Source: Nitrospinaceae bacterium (GTDB lineage: Bacteria > Nitrospinota > Nitrospinia > Nitrospinales > Nitrospinaceae). Taken from it: 64,000 nt of DNA. The notes under the pieces were generated by a model that was given only the letters and a program-made list of their open reading frames with translations, was not told the origin of the DNA and did no database searches. This document shows, piece by piece, positions 9,568-19,464 of this stretch. Positions within the stretch are counted from its first letter, which is position 1, and every line of letters begins with the position of its first letter. Location of the stretch: NCBI GenBank assembly GCA_028278405.1, contig JANQEK010000029.1, forward strand, positions 43,482-107,481. Direction: 5' to 3'. The position numbers and the translations under genes were made by a program.

Positions 9568-11229
9568 TCACGATTCCGAGGCAAAATCTTCGGGGCGAAG
9601 GAAATATTCCCGGTAGTAGACTTCAAGCTTCTGCCGGAGGGCGACTGCTTTGTCGTAATCGGGACCGAATCGTTTCGAGTAAGTCGCCTCCGCCCGGCGG
9701 CTGTGGTGGATGGCGAGCCAGCCGTCCCCTCTGGAATGATAGAGTGCCCCCAATACTTCGTGGGCGATGACGTTATCGCCCTTCACCGCCAGGGCCTCGC
9801 GAAAGGCATCCACAGCGGGTTGCCACTGTTGCATGGCCTTGTAGGATTCGCCAAGGTTGAGCCAGGATTCGATACAGCGCGGACAATGGGTCACCGCTTG
9901 TTTCAAATGCAATACGGCTTTTTCCGGCTGGTGCTGACCCAACCACGCGACGCCCAGGTTATTGTGTGCAAAATAGTTGGTGTCGTCCACCGCCAGGGCG
10001 TGCCGGTACAGGGTGAAATTGTTTTTCCAGACCGACGTCTGCACAAACGAAATCATCATCAACACAACCAGAAAAACGCCTCCGGTCACAGCAGCGACAC
10101 ACCCTTCCTGCTCTCGCATCACCTTCCATTGCGCCAGACCCCAGACCACCATGATAAAAATCCCGATCAGGGGAAAGTAGGTGTAGCGGTCGGCCATATC
10201 GTGATCACCCAGTCTAAGCAGACCAGTCATCGGCAGCAGTGATCCCGCGAACCACAACCAGCCCATCGTAATGTACGGGTGCCGTTTCCACTGGGAAAGT
10301 GCACCGAAGGTGAGAACCAAGAAAATCAGCAGGGACCCGCTCCATTGCCAGAGTGGCGGCATTTCCTGACTTGCGGGATAAAAAACGGAAAACTGAGCCG
10401 GCCAGAGTATATGGAACAGATATTTCATATAAAGCACGGGCATTGTCGCCAAACGAACGAGCCAGGGAACGGATGCCGTGTCACTCTCTATTGGGTGCGA
10501 TTCGGACCCTTTGAAAATCATAAAAAGGGAGAAACCGATGATCAGGAAAAGAGGAATTTTCTCAATCAGCAATTTACCCAGAGCTCGCCAATTGATTTCC
10601 GTGGAACCTGTCTCACCCTGCAATCGATTCAGAGGCCAGAAATCAATCAGCAGAAATACGAATGGCAGAACCACCATCACCGGCTTGGCCAAAAGCGCCA
10701 AAACAAAACAGATCGCCATCAACACATAGCGGAGAATGTTGGGATTGCGCGCAAACCGGCGGTACACCTCCAAGGACAACAGAGCAAACAGCATGGCCAA
10801 GAGGTCGTTGCGGTCGGCGACCCACGCCACCGTTTCCACCCGCAGTGGATGAATCGCGAACAGAATCGCGGCGACTGCACTCTTGTTCTGTGAACCGGTC
10901 AGGTTGTTTACAATCAGAAAAAAAATCACCGTGTTCACTACATGGAGAAACAGGCTAACGGCGTGATGGCCCGCAGGATTGAGGCCAAACAACTCGACAT
11001 CGAGCATGTGAGATATCCAGTTCAAAGACTGGGAGAGATTGTACTTGTGAGAAAACGCCCAGACGAAACCTTCCCAGGTCAGGCCGTTTTTGACGTGGTC
11101 GTTCTCGACATAAAACGTATCCTTAAAGTTGACGAATTCAAAGCCAATGACTTGGCCGTAGACCAGCACATTGGCGAGCACCAACAGAAGGGAAATCTGG
11201 AGAATAGAAAGGTTTAAGAGCTTATTCAT
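9568..11229 (-). CDS. TMTC-like multi-pass membrane protein with TPR repeats
   Basis: A 553-residue protein. The N-terminal about 380 residues are a multi-pass membrane region with the sequence FAIHPLRVETVAWVADR, typical of TMTC/DUF1736-type putative protein O-mannosyltransferases (GT-C fold). The C-terminal part (about 400-520) contains TPR units (DDTNYFAHNNLGVAWLGQHQ and two more). Role inferred: glycosyl transfer from a lipid-linked sugar to exported proteins or glycans; substrate unknown. It is a paralogue of the gene at 12678-14321, and the two flank a KamA-family gene on the same strand. Confidence 0.8.
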   Translation of the reverse strand: MNKLLNLSILQISLLLVLANVLVYGQVIGFEFVNFKDTFYVENDHVKNGLTWEGFVWAFSHKYNLSQSLNWISHMLDVELFGLNPAGHHAVSLFLHVVNTVIFFLIVNNLTGSQNKSAVAAILFAIHPLRVETVAWVADRNDLLAMLFALLSLEVYRRFARNPNILRYVLMAICFVLALLAKPVMVVLPFVFLLIDFWPLNRLQGETGSTEINWRALGKLLIEKIPLFLIIGFSLFMIFKGSESHPIESDTASVPWLVRLATMPVLYMKYLFHILWPAQFSVFYPASQEMPPLWQWSGSLLIFLVLTFGALSQWKRHPYITMGWLWFAGSLLPMTGLLRLGDHDMADRYTYFPLIGIFIMVVWGLAQWKVMREQEGCVAAVTGGVFLVVLMMISFVQTSVWKNNFTLYRHALAVDDTNYFAHNNLGVAWLGQHQPEKAVLHLKQAVTHCPRCIESWLNLGESYKAMQQWQPAVDAFREALAVKGDNVIAHEVLGALYHSRGDGWLAIHHSRRAEATYSKRFGPDYDKAVALRQKLEVYYREYFLRPEDFASES

Positions 11230-11247
11230 AGAGCATGAACGGCAAAC

Positions 11248-11293
11248 AAAAAAATTCCACAGGCCTTTTCAGTATCACAAAAGACCTGTGGAA
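11248..11293 (-). terminator. Rho-independent terminator after kamA copy 1
   Basis: On the minus strand a stem of TTCCACAGG with CCTGTGGAA (extended by CTTTT/AAAAG pairs) is followed by seven T. It separates the KamA gene from the TPR protein gene downstream. Confidence 0.8.
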
Positions 11294-11325
11294 AATCAAT
11301 TCACCTGCTCCCATGTATCGAGAGA

Positions 11326-12510
11326 TCAACTTTTATCCATTAGACCCCAGTCCACCCACTCCTGAACATTGAGGGCTGATAGCGGGAAATCAATGGTGTT
11401 TTGGGTTTCAATGTAATCGTCGAACCAGTAGGCATCCGGGTTACGTTTGAAAGCCATGAACTTGCCGCTGTTACCGTTCTGTGCTGAGCGGTGATATTTG
11501 AAGTAGATCTGGTTCGGAGTGAGGCCAACCACTTCTATCTTGCCTGTCTCATGGGACATTGCAAAACGCGCGCGCTTGGCGAGACCGGAGCATTTGACCC
11601 GAGCCATCTCGAATATTTCAAATGCTCGCTCCAGCGGCACCGAAAAGGTCCGGTTACCGGCTGTAGGCCGACATTGGAACACATAATACGGTGTCACGCC
11701 CAGAAAAGACATTTCGTTCAACAATTCATTCAGTACCAGCGGATCGTCGTTGACACCGTCGATCAACGGAGTCTGGTGCACCATAATCGCGCCCGCTTTC
11801 TGGAGAAGATTGATAGCTTGAATCGCCGCATCGGTAATCTCTACCGGATGATTGAAATGTGCAACGACGTAAATTTTCTTGGTCGGCGTGGTGTATTTTT
11901 TGATCATCTCCAGTAAAGAGGGGTCGTCGATAATTCGATACGGATTGAACGCCGGCATCTTGGTACCGATGCGGATTATTCGGACATGATCGATCTCGCG
12001 AACCTGACGAACCAGAGGCTCCAGCTTGCTGGTGGACATAACCATTGGGTCGCCGCCGGTGAGTAGGACATTGCTGATCTCCGGATGAGTTCGAATGTAA
12101 TCCAGCGCTTCGGATATATTCTTTGTCACCTCGTCGTTATCGTCCATGAACAGACGCTTGCGAAAACAGAAACGGCAATAGGCCCCGCACGTTTCGTTAA
12201 CCAGCATGATGACGGTGGAATCGTATTTGTACTCCAGTCCCTTGGCCACGGTATACGCGTGTTCGTTCGATGCATCGAGTTGGCCTTTGTCGTTGAGCTC
12301 TTTGGCATCAGGAATGATCAAACGCTTGATCGGGTCATTAGGATCATCCCAGTTAATGAGCGATTGATAATAATCATTGGTGCGAAAAACAAAGGTATCG
12401 ACCACCTTGTTCAGTGTTTGACGCTCATCAGATTTTAATTCGGAGATTTGTTCGAGCTTATTGAAGTATTTTACTTTGGTTTTTTCTCGGGGGGTGTGAG
12501 GTGTATTCAT
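11326..12510 (-). CDS. kamA: KamA-family radical SAM protein (lysine 2,3-aminomutase-like), copy 1
   Basis: A 394-residue protein with the radical SAM cluster motif CGAYCRFC (Cys108, Cys112, Cys115), followed by the KamA hallmark FRKRLF and LLTGGDP. A Lys in SHETGKIEVVG is a candidate PLP-binding residue; the glycine-rich PLP loop of clostridial KamA is not seen. Family enzymes interconvert L-lysine and beta-lysine, used for lysine catabolism, as a compatible solute, or (EpmB) to modify EF-P. No acetyltransferase or epmA gene lies nearby, so the role is open. A strong GGAGG ribosome site precedes the start. A second copy lies at 44270-45436. Confidence 0.85.
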   Translation of the reverse strand: MNTPHTPREKTKVKYFNKLEQISELKSDERQTLNKVVDTFVFRTNDYYQSLINWDDPNDPIKRLIIPDAKELNDKGQLDASNEHAYTVAKGLEYKYDSTVIMLVNETCGAYCRFCFRKRLFMDDNDEVTKNISEALDYIRTHPEISNVLLTGGDPMVMSTSKLEPLVRQVREIDHVRIIRIGTKMPAFNPYRIIDDPSLLEMIKKYTTPTKKIYVVAHFNHPVEITDAAIQAINLLQKAGAIMVHQTPLIDGVNDDPLVLNELLNEMSFLGVTPYYVFQCRPTAGNRTFSVPLERAFEIFEMARVKCSGLAKRARFAMSHETGKIEVVGLTPNQIYFKYHRSAQNGNSGKFMAFKRNPDAYWFDDYIETQNTIDFPLSALNVQEWVDWGLMDKS

Positions 12511-12677
12511 GACTGACCTCCATGCGGATTGTAATCCGCTTTAAATATCACTGATCTGGCCCCCTCTAATCCATAATCTCAGTCTACGACTTTTTGATTT
12601 GAATGTCCTATTTATTGAGTCGGGTTTTCGGATAACTGTTGAAAGAGGCGGCTTAGAACTTATTGAGTAGGAAGGGT

Positions 12678-14321
12678 TTACGGTTTCAGATCATACACCT
12701 GGTAATAATGCTTCAGGTTTTCTTCGGCCTCATGAGTCTTGTCGAAGTCCGGGCCATAGTTCCGTATCAGCAATGCATGTGCAATGCGGGTATGGCGAAT
12801 GGCATGAGGGCCTTCTTTTACCTTATGGTACAACTTGCCCAATTCGAAATGGACCACCACGTGGTTGGGTTGCGCCTGCAAAATTCGATTGTAGGCATGG
12901 ATGGCCTCCCGGGGCCGGTCCAATATCCGATAGGCCTTGGCCAGATTGAGACGGGCCAAGGCGTGATGGGGACTGATCTCCAACGCCTTGTTGAAATGAA
13001 CGATACTTTCGTCCGCCTTACCTTTCGCCAACAAAGCATGGCCAAGATTGTTGTGGGCGAAATCATTGTGTTCCGTATGATCCACGGCATGCTGAAACAA
13101 AGTCACACTGTTTTCCCAGACACGGGTTTGATTCCAGGACACGAACATCAAACCGACCCCGAGCAATGCGCTTGCAAACCGGACCGCCTTCATAGAGACG
13201 TTCCAATGCTTCACGGCTTCGGCCAGTCCCCAAACCCCCATGAGCAAAATACCGATCAAAGGAAAGTACGTGTAACGATCGGCAATTTCCTGGAAGCCTG
13301 CTTTGACAAATCCCACCACCGGCACCAGCGAAACCAGAAACCACAGCCATCCGACCCACAGGTAAGGGGCACTGCGAAAACGGCGCAGCACCCAAACCGT
13401 GACACCTATAAGGAATAGCAGTGAAGCGGCAATCTTCCACGTCGCTGCAGTCTGGTAGGACAAGGGATAAAACACCGCCAGGTCCGCCGGCCAGAATATT
13501 TTTCCGAGATAGCGCAGGTAATTAATAGGAACATTCAACCAGCGGTCAAGCCACGGCAGAGCCGCTTCCGAAACCATCACATTGTGAACCGCCTGACCGT
13601 TATAAGCGATCCACGAAAACAAACCGGACAACCCCAGCAAGGGAACTTTTTCCCAAATCAAGCGTTTGACACGGTCCCATGAAATCGGTGAATCAGACTC
13701 CAGGCGATTGAGCGGCCAGAAATCGATCAACAACAAAACCAAAGGCAAAATCACCATCACCGGTTTGGACAACAGCGCCAGCACAAAACAAAAAACCGTC
13801 ACTCCATACCATGAGGGACGGCGCAACATGGCATACTTCCAATAGGCCCCTATCGTCAACAGGGAAAAAAGCATCGCCAGCAAATCTTTGCGGTCGGCGA
13901 CCCAGGCTACGGTCTCGACACGCAACGGATGGATGGCGAACAAAACAGCGGCCACGGCGCTCTTGCTTCGATCGCGGGTGATCTTTTCGAGAACCGTAAA
14001 AAACAGAAACGTGTTGAGCAGGTGTAGAAGAAGATTAGTCAGGTGATGCCCAGCGGGATTCAGACCGAACAACTCCACATCCACCATATGGGAAATCCAA
14101 TTGAGCGTTGTGGAAAAGTTGGTATGAATATTCGCAATCGCCCAGAACAACCCTTCAAGGGTCAACCCCCTGATGACCATGTGATTATCGACATACACCG
14201 GATCATCGATGTTGACGAATTCAAAACCGATCACCTGGCCGAAAACAATTACGATCAGCAAACCGAGCAAAACGAATATCCGGCTTCTGGGCACCTGGAA
14301 ATCCTGATCCATGAGAGACAC
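12678..14321 (-). CDS. TMTC-like multi-pass membrane protein with TPR repeats, second copy
   Basis: A 547-residue paralogue of the protein at 9568-11229, with the same architecture and near-identical motifs (VIGFEFVN, LNWISHM, VELFGLNPAGHH, FAIHPLRVETVAWVADRKD). There is a multi-pass GT-C-like membrane domain followed by C-terminal TPR units (NDFAHNNLGHALLAKGKADE and two more). Probably a membrane glycosyltransferase acting on exported material; the substrate is not known. The gene order TPR protein, KamA, TPR protein suggests duplication around kamA, or insertion of kamA between tandem copies. Confidence 0.8.
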   Translation of the reverse strand: MSLMDQDFQVPRSRIFVLLGLLIVIVFGQVIGFEFVNIDDPVYVDNHMVIRGLTLEGLFWAIANIHTNFSTTLNWISHMVDVELFGLNPAGHHLTNLLLHLLNTFLFFTVLEKITRDRSKSAVAAVLFAIHPLRVETVAWVADRKDLLAMLFSLLTIGAYWKYAMLRRPSWYGVTVFCFVLALLSKPVMVILPLVLLLIDFWPLNRLESDSPISWDRVKRLIWEKVPLLGLSGLFSWIAYNGQAVHNVMVSEAALPWLDRWLNVPINYLRYLGKIFWPADLAVFYPLSYQTAATWKIAASLLFLIGVTVWVLRRFRSAPYLWVGWLWFLVSLVPVVGFVKAGFQEIADRYTYFPLIGILLMGVWGLAEAVKHWNVSMKAVRFASALLGVGLMFVSWNQTRVWENSVTLFQHAVDHTEHNDFAHNNLGHALLAKGKADESIVHFNKALEISPHHALARLNLAKAYRILDRPREAIHAYNRILQAQPNHVVVHFELGKLYHKVKEGPHAIRHTRIAHALLIRNYGPDFDKTHEAEENLKHYYQVYDLKP

Positions 14322-14428
14322 AACACCAAAGTTTAGAAGAAGTTACCTATTTACCAGTGTAAGGAGAATTTTCAAAGGAACCAAAAGTTTTATCCGGTTT
14401 TTTTAGGAAGCGGTGGGAATTCAAGCAA

Positions 14429-16564
14429 TCAAATAATCTCCGAAATATCTTTGACTTTCACCGTATCGCCAAGGTTTTTGGCTTTAAGAGCGTCTTCGAG
14501 CATGAGTACGCAAAAGGGGCAGGAAACGGCTATGGTGTCGGGTTTCGCCTGCATGAGTTCGTCTACGCGGTTGTGGCTGATGCGTGTCCCACTTTCCTCC
14601 AGCAGGAACCTGCCGCCGCCAGCGCCGCAACAGGTGCCGCGCTCACGCGATGTTTCGACTTCTTTTACGGATTCCGGAGAGGCGGTAGATTTCAAAATGT
14701 CGCGCGGAGCCTCGTATACTTTGTTGTGCCGTCCCATATAACAGGAATCATGCACCACCACGGTTTCATCCGTTTTGTTTTCTGTCGCAAGTTTATTCTC
14801 CTTTATAAGATTCGCCAGCAATTCCGAATGGTGGATGACTTCCAGCTTCACTCCAAACTCGGGGTATTCGTGCTTGAACGAGTTGAAGCAGTGCGGGCAA
14901 TGGACGATCACCTTGATCACTCCCTGCTCTTTGAATGTTTCGGCATTCTTCGAAGCCAGCATGTCGAACAGGTATTCGTTGCCGAGACGACGAGCCGGAT
15001 CGCCTGTGCACCCTTCACGGTTGCCGAGGATGGAAAAATCGACTCCCGCTTTTTGCAGAGCCCGCACCACCGACTCCGAAACCTTCTTACCGCGGTTGTC
15101 AAACGAACCGTTACATCCCACGAAGTACAGGTACTCGGTCGGATTGTTCTTGTCCCACTGTTTGATGTTCAATTCCTTAGCCCAGTCTTCGCGCTGGGTG
15201 CCGGGGAATCCCCATGGATTGCTGTGGGTCTCCAATGACTTGAATGCATCGCCCAGTTCCTTCGGGTAACGGTCCTCCGTCAGCACCAGTCCCCGGCGCA
15301 GGTCAACCATCTTATTGACGTACTCGATCATGACCGGGCATTCCTCCTCACAGGCACCGCAGGTGGTGCAGGCCCAAACCGTGGCGTCCTGAATCGCATT
15401 ATTCATAATCACAGGTGGTTCATTGGGTTCCTTATTACTAAGCAATGCGGGCGTCTGGAAATTGAGATGATCGCGCAGGTCGATGGTGAACTGTTTCGGG
15501 GATAACGGCTTGTCCGAATTGAGTGCCGGACAGAACACGTCGCATCGTCCGCATTCCGTACAAGTGTGCAGGTCGAGCAGTTTCTTCCAGGAGAATTCTT
15601 CGACTCGCGTCACACCAAACGTCTCTTTAGTCTCATCTTCAAAGTCGATGCGGCTTAACTGGTTACCCATCTGGGTGACATTACCCAAGAACACGTTGGG
15701 AATCGACGTAATAATATGGAAGTGTTTGGAGCGCGGTAGGATAACGGAAAAAATCAGAATGGAAATAACATGCGTCCAGTATGCAGCTTGCTCCAGGGAA
15801 GGCCGAGTTGAATAATCCGATGCCGGTAAAATTAGGGCAAACACTGTACCCAAAGGACTCCACAACCCACTCATGATATCAGGATGGTAAAACCCAATCT
15901 CCCAGAGAATCCGATGTAAAGGGGTGGTCAAGCCCTGTCCCAAATTGGAAAAGCTTAATTTGGCGCCCTCGAATACGATGTCCGATACCATTATGGTAAA
16001 GATAAGCAAAAGGATGATAATCCCTTCACCAGATAGGTTAAGGCGTTTCGGTTTAATTACCAACCGGCGATATAACGCATACAGGCAGGCCAGAATAACC
16101 AGAAAAATGAAAGCATCTTTCAAATAATAATAAATGACATAAATTATCCCAATGACATCCAACACTAAACCACCTTCTATGTCGATCGCCATGAAATTCA
16201 CCGAATATGGACCTTCAAAGATCGGCCAAAACCCAATCAAAAAAAACTCGAAAGCACGAAACAGCAAGACCAGAAATCCCCAGAAGATGAGAGCGTGCAT
16301 CCATCCGGCGGGGCGGTCCTTGAACATTTTGCTTTGGGCAAAAGCAATGCAGAAAGTGTTCCATAATCTTTGAACAGGACGGTCTAATCGATTCTCTCCA
16401 GCGGACCTCATCAACATCTTCAGTTTAGGCCAAAGCGCCCATAGAAAAGCTGCTAACGTCACCGGAACCAAACCACATAAAATCCATGTTCCAAGAGGAA
16501 TTGGAGGTCGCGGAACCGGTATATGCCTAAGCAATATGTGGCTGAATTCAATGAATTGGGGCAT
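14429..16564 (-). CDS. HdrD-like membrane Fe-S oxidoreductase
   Basis: A 711-residue protein. Residues 1-290 hold about six membrane segments, similar to NarI/HdrE-type cytochrome b domains. Two [4Fe-4S] motifs follow: C335-xx-C-xx-C-xxx-C345 (CTECGRCDVFC) and C399-xx-C-xx-C-xxx-C409 (CTTCGACEEEC). Two cysteine-rich CCG domains end the protein (VGCNGSFDNRG ... HCPHCFNS, and DSCYMGRHN ... GTCCGAGGGRF). This is the architecture of HdrDE-like or ETF-linked (Fe-S) oxidoreductases that pass electrons between the quinone pool and a soluble partner. No etfAB genes are adjacent, so the partner is unknown. Confidence 0.85.
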   Translation of the reverse strand: MPQFIEFSHILLRHIPVPRPPIPLGTWILCGLVPVTLAAFLWALWPKLKMLMRSAGENRLDRPVQRLWNTFCIAFAQSKMFKDRPAGWMHALIFWGFLVLLFRAFEFFLIGFWPIFEGPYSVNFMAIDIEGGLVLDVIGIIYVIYYYLKDAFIFLVILACLYALYRRLVIKPKRLNLSGEGIIILLLIFTIMVSDIVFEGAKLSFSNLGQGLTTPLHRILWEIGFYHPDIMSGLWSPLGTVFALILPASDYSTRPSLEQAAYWTHVISILIFSVILPRSKHFHIITSIPNVFLGNVTQMGNQLSRIDFEDETKETFGVTRVEEFSWKKLLDLHTCTECGRCDVFCPALNSDKPLSPKQFTIDLRDHLNFQTPALLSNKEPNEPPVIMNNAIQDATVWACTTCGACEEECPVMIEYVNKMVDLRRGLVLTEDRYPKELGDAFKSLETHSNPWGFPGTQREDWAKELNIKQWDKNNPTEYLYFVGCNGSFDNRGKKVSESVVRALQKAGVDFSILGNREGCTGDPARRLGNEYLFDMLASKNAETFKEQGVIKVIVHCPHCFNSFKHEYPEFGVKLEVIHHSELLANLIKENKLATENKTDETVVVHDSCYMGRHNKVYEAPRDILKSTASPESVKEVETSRERGTCCGAGGGRFLLEESGTRISHNRVDELMQAKPDTIAVSCPFCVLMLEDALKAKNLGDTVKVKDISEII

Positions 16565-16716
16565 CGTTGGATACGCTGGCGACCACGAAAAGGGGCTGTT
16601 TGCACCCTATTCTGGTGTGAGGGACTGATGGGTTCAAATACTGTTGTTTTCGCTTGGCCCTGTGATATATTGAAATCCAAGGATACAGCTATCAATCACC
16701 TGTTTGAGGTGACACC

Positions 16717-17628
16717 GTGATTTCGGGACAACGCGCAATTTTCAAGGGTTTATTATACATGATTGGCGCGGCAGGTCTTGTCTTTGCCGCCGGCCCGGTG
16801 TGGGCCATTGACACGGATGATGCGTTTCCGTACTTCCAGCAAAACCCGAACCCGTCGACAACCGCGCACCCCCTGCACAAGATTGCGCCGAGTGAATTCC
16901 AAAGTATCAATCCGAACCTGACCGGAGAGGTCAACGAGCCGCACCCCATCCCGGAATACCTGAACAAATTTCCGAAAGTGGGCCGGTTCCCGAAATATTA
17001 CTATCAGCTTCTGGAAACCGACCCGGATGACCAGGTGCAAAGCAAGGTGTTCGATCGCCAGGCCTTCAAGCAGGCCCGGCGGATCGGGGTGATCTACTTC
17101 GAAAACAAAACCTACGGACTGGGCAAGGACAAGGATGCCGGGCAACTGGTCGCCAACCAGTTTTCAACGCAACTGGAGAAAGTGAAAGAACTGTCGGTCG
17201 TTTCCCCGCCTCGGATGCTGGACGAGTTCCAGCTGAAAATTGTGACGACGCCGGACCAAAAATCCGATCCGGAAGAGAGTCCCGCCCCTTCGGGACCTCC
17301 CGGTTCCAAGCCGGGTTATGATTTGCCTTATTCCAGGGACAAGTTTGACGCCGTCCTCATCGGTACGGTGACCCGGTATACCAATTGGCATAAAAACCGT
17401 GCGGGCGAACCCAATCACGGTGAAGGCGCCGCGGTGGAGTTCGGCGTATACCTGATCAGCACCAAGACGGGAGAGGCAATCTGGGGGGCCCGCTTCGTGG
17501 GGCACCAGTCCGCGTCGCTGGCCAATATTTTTTCGTCCCAGAACCGGTGGCTGGACAAAAAAAATTATTCCCGCGAAGCCATCAAAAAAGTATTGAAGGA
17601 TTTCCACGATATGGCAGAATCCAAGTAA
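16717..17628 (+). CDS. Exported protein, possibly CsgG/LpoB-like
   Basis: A 303-residue protein starting at GTG with a GAGGTGAC ribosome site. An N-terminal hydrophobic segment ending in VWAID is a probable signal peptide. The middle and C-terminal region (RRIGVIYFENKTYG ... AGQLVANQFSTQL ... DAVLIGTVTRY ... GAAVEFGVYLISTKTGEAIWGA) has the beta-alpha pattern of CsgG/LpoB-type periplasmic domains. The family assignment is by eye only. A Pro/Ser-rich insert (about residues 186-205) separates two halves. It is followed 21 bases later by the HmuY-like gene, so the two probably form an operon. Confidence 0.65.
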   Translation: MISGQRAIFKGLLYMIGAAGLVFAAGPVWAIDTDDAFPYFQQNPNPSTTAHPLHKIAPSEFQSINPNLTGEVNEPHPIPEYLNKFPKVGRFPKYYYQLLETDPDDQVQSKVFDRQAFKQARRIGVIYFENKTYGLGKDKDAGQLVANQFSTQLEKVKELSVVSPPRMLDEFQLKIVTTPDQKSDPEESPAPSGPPGSKPGYDLPYSRDKFDAVLIGTVTRYTNWHKNRAGEPNHGEGAAVEFGVYLISTKTGEAIWGARFVGHQSASLANIFSSQNRWLDKKNYSREAIKKVLKDFHDMAESK

Positions 17629-17649
17629 ACCTTTTACATCACCAGAACC

Positions 17650-18447
17650 ATGAATGACAGTTTTGATTCCAGCTCAAAAGATCGTCCTCCTCAAATGAGT
17701 CCGGAGGCTTTGAAGAAAAAGAAATTGTGGAGAAACCTCTTTATATTGAACCTCTGCATCACTATTTTTCTGATCGGGTTGTACTGGCTTCCTGTCAAGC
17801 TGGAGCAAATGGGCGGTTTTCTGGATTCTTCGAGTATTAACGAGAAAAAAGGAGGCCCGTCCCGGAAATTCGGCGGAGCCCAAACGGCGACTGCAATCAA
17901 TCCCAATTTGCTGCCGACGAGCACCATTGTGATTGATGCCACCAACGAGGAACAATGGACTTACTTTGATTTCTCACGAGGAAAACAGGTAAAAATTCAT
18001 GACCCTTCTTCCCTGGAATGGGACTTGGCCTTTCGTCGCGGAAAGATCATCTCCAACGGGGGGGCCACCAACAAATTCGGCAAGGCTGGCCTGATTGACC
18101 TGGGGGAGGTTTCCTTTGATGCGGTCGAGAGCGTTCCATTGAAAGATTTCATTCCGGACAAATCGACGCGCACCCAAACCGAAAACCCTGTTCTGGTGCA
18201 ATGGTACAAATACAACTACATCACCCATAAACTGACCGCGCGTAAAAATGTTTATGTGATGCGCACATCTGACGGGAAGTTCGCCAAGATACAGTTTCTG
18301 AGCTTCTATTGTGCAGACAAACAGCCCGGTTGCATTCAGATGAAATATGCATACCAGGACGAGGGGACTAAAAGTTTTCTAAAGGACAACAGCGGCTCGT
18401 TCACCTCAACCACAGTTGCCACAAACCCTGTTATTTCAGGCTCTTAG
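17650..18447 (+). CDS. HmuY-like membrane-anchored protein
   Basis: A 265-residue protein with one N-terminal transmembrane segment (about 30-48: LFILNLCITIFLIGLYWL) and a large periplasmic part. Residues 95-240 look like a HmuY domain: TNEEQWTYFDFSRGKQV, SSLEWDLAFRRGKI and NGGATNKFG are typical positions. HmuY proteins in Bacteroidetes bind haem, but many distant members have no known ligand. There is no nearby TonB receptor, so haem binding is not claimed. A conserved-looking Cys pair (SFYCADKQPGC) could form a disulfide. Confidence 0.7.
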   Translation: MNDSFDSSSKDRPPQMSPEALKKKKLWRNLFILNLCITIFLIGLYWLPVKLEQMGGFLDSSSINEKKGGPSRKFGGAQTATAINPNLLPTSTIVIDATNEEQWTYFDFSRGKQVKIHDPSSLEWDLAFRRGKIISNGGATNKFGKAGLIDLGEVSFDAVESVPLKDFIPDKSTRTQTENPVLVQWYKYNYITHKLTARKNVYVMRTSDGKFAKIQFLSFYCADKQPGCIQMKYAYQDEGTKSFLKDNSGSFTSTTVATNPVISGS

Positions 18448-18656
18448 CGGATTCTCTTGTATTTCCTTCCGGACCCGGGCGGCTGGAATGCTCTAAAATC
18501 TCTTGATGCTTCCAGAAAACAAAAGATGAACCTTCCAGACGGGTATGGTAAATTTTAACCTTTTAGCGGACGAACCACTTGAAGCGAGTCCCTGTCGGAC
18601 CGCTTTTTCAATATCCATTTTCAGCACAACCTAAAGCAGATTCAGGAGTAACATTT

Positions 18657-19232
18657 ATGGCGAGTTTAAAAGGCATTTTGTTTAATCAATACGCGGGCGA
18701 GGGCTTGAGTCAATTGATCGAAGAGTTGCAAAGCAAATACAAGCCTAAAAAAGGTCGGCGGTTCAACCAGAATGACATCACTTACGAAATCAGTCGGCCC
18801 GTGTTGCATGACAACAGCCTGGAATTTGAAATCAGTTCCAAAATTCCTCAAGACGAGCTTTCCACCGAAAAGGAAATGCAGAACTATTTCCAAGCCATTA
18901 AGAAAATCATCAACGCTGAGAAGAAAAAGCCGATTTCGATCGAAAGGGAAAATATCGTCTGGGATTCCAAAAAGGAGACGGAGAAGGAAAGAGAATACGT
19001 CAAACTCCACTACAGTTATGCACTGGAAGACCTTTATGACGACCAGGAGATATTAAACCGCTGCAAGGAATTGGAAGGAAGTTCGGCCAAGGACGCGCTT
19101 CCCGACATCCCGGGCGGATTCACCACACCCGGTAAAATTGCCTTGCTGATGGTCAAAGAGAAGATTCAGGAATTCTGCAGAAATCATGTTACCGTGCTGA
19201 TCGAAGCCAACAAGAAGGTCCGGGGCAAATAA
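18657..19232 (+). CDS. Conserved-looking cytosolic protein, unknown
   Basis: A 191-residue protein starting MASLKGILFNQYAGEG. The ATG at 18657 is chosen over the in-frame one at 18579 because AGGAG lies 9 bases before it. The sequence is charged and helical with no signal peptide or membrane segment. One Cys-containing helix (NRCKELEGSS) and a C-terminal FCRNHVTVLIEANKK stand out. I do not recognise a family. It is the first gene of a probable run with the small membrane protein at 19250 and the DUF420 protein at 19465. Confidence 0.7.
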   Translation: MASLKGILFNQYAGEGLSQLIEELQSKYKPKKGRRFNQNDITYEISRPVLHDNSLEFEISSKIPQDELSTEKEMQNYFQAIKKIINAEKKKPISIERENIVWDSKKETEKEREYVKLHYSYALEDLYDDQEILNRCKELEGSSAKDALPDIPGGFTTPGKIALLMVKEKIQEFCRNHVTVLIEANKKVRGK

Positions 19233-19249
19233 AAGCCACTGGGTAAACC

Positions 19250-19429
19250 ATGAATCCATTCAGATATTTTTTGGGAAGAGCCATGCAAATCGTAGGATTG
19301 GGAGCGTTGACCTACGTCGTGCTGATGTTTTTCACCCAAATGGGAATGGAGCCTCTGCTATGGGGCAGTGTAGCCGGCGCTACCTTCTTTTACGGGGGAA
19401 CGATGATCTTGGGAAAAAGCGAGAGCTGA
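19250..19429 (+). CDS. Small membrane protein (59 aa)
   Basis: ORF MNPFRYFLGRAMQIVGLGAL ... ending GGTMILGKSES. It has two probable transmembrane helices (about 11-32 and 36-54) and begins 17 bases after the preceding gene. The family is not recognised. It fits the set of four tiny membrane proteins in this stretch. Confidence 0.65.
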   Translation: MNPFRYFLGRAMQIVGLGALTYVVLMFFTQMGMEPLLWGSVAGATFFYGGTMILGKSES

Positions 19430-19464
19430 CCTCCCTCCTCCCCTTCCAACCGGATTGACTCCTG

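Noticed and set aside
12663-13418. Long plus-strand ORF (251 codons)
   Set aside because: Lies wholly antisense to the TMTC-like gene; its composition reflects the opposite strand and it has no recognisable domain.
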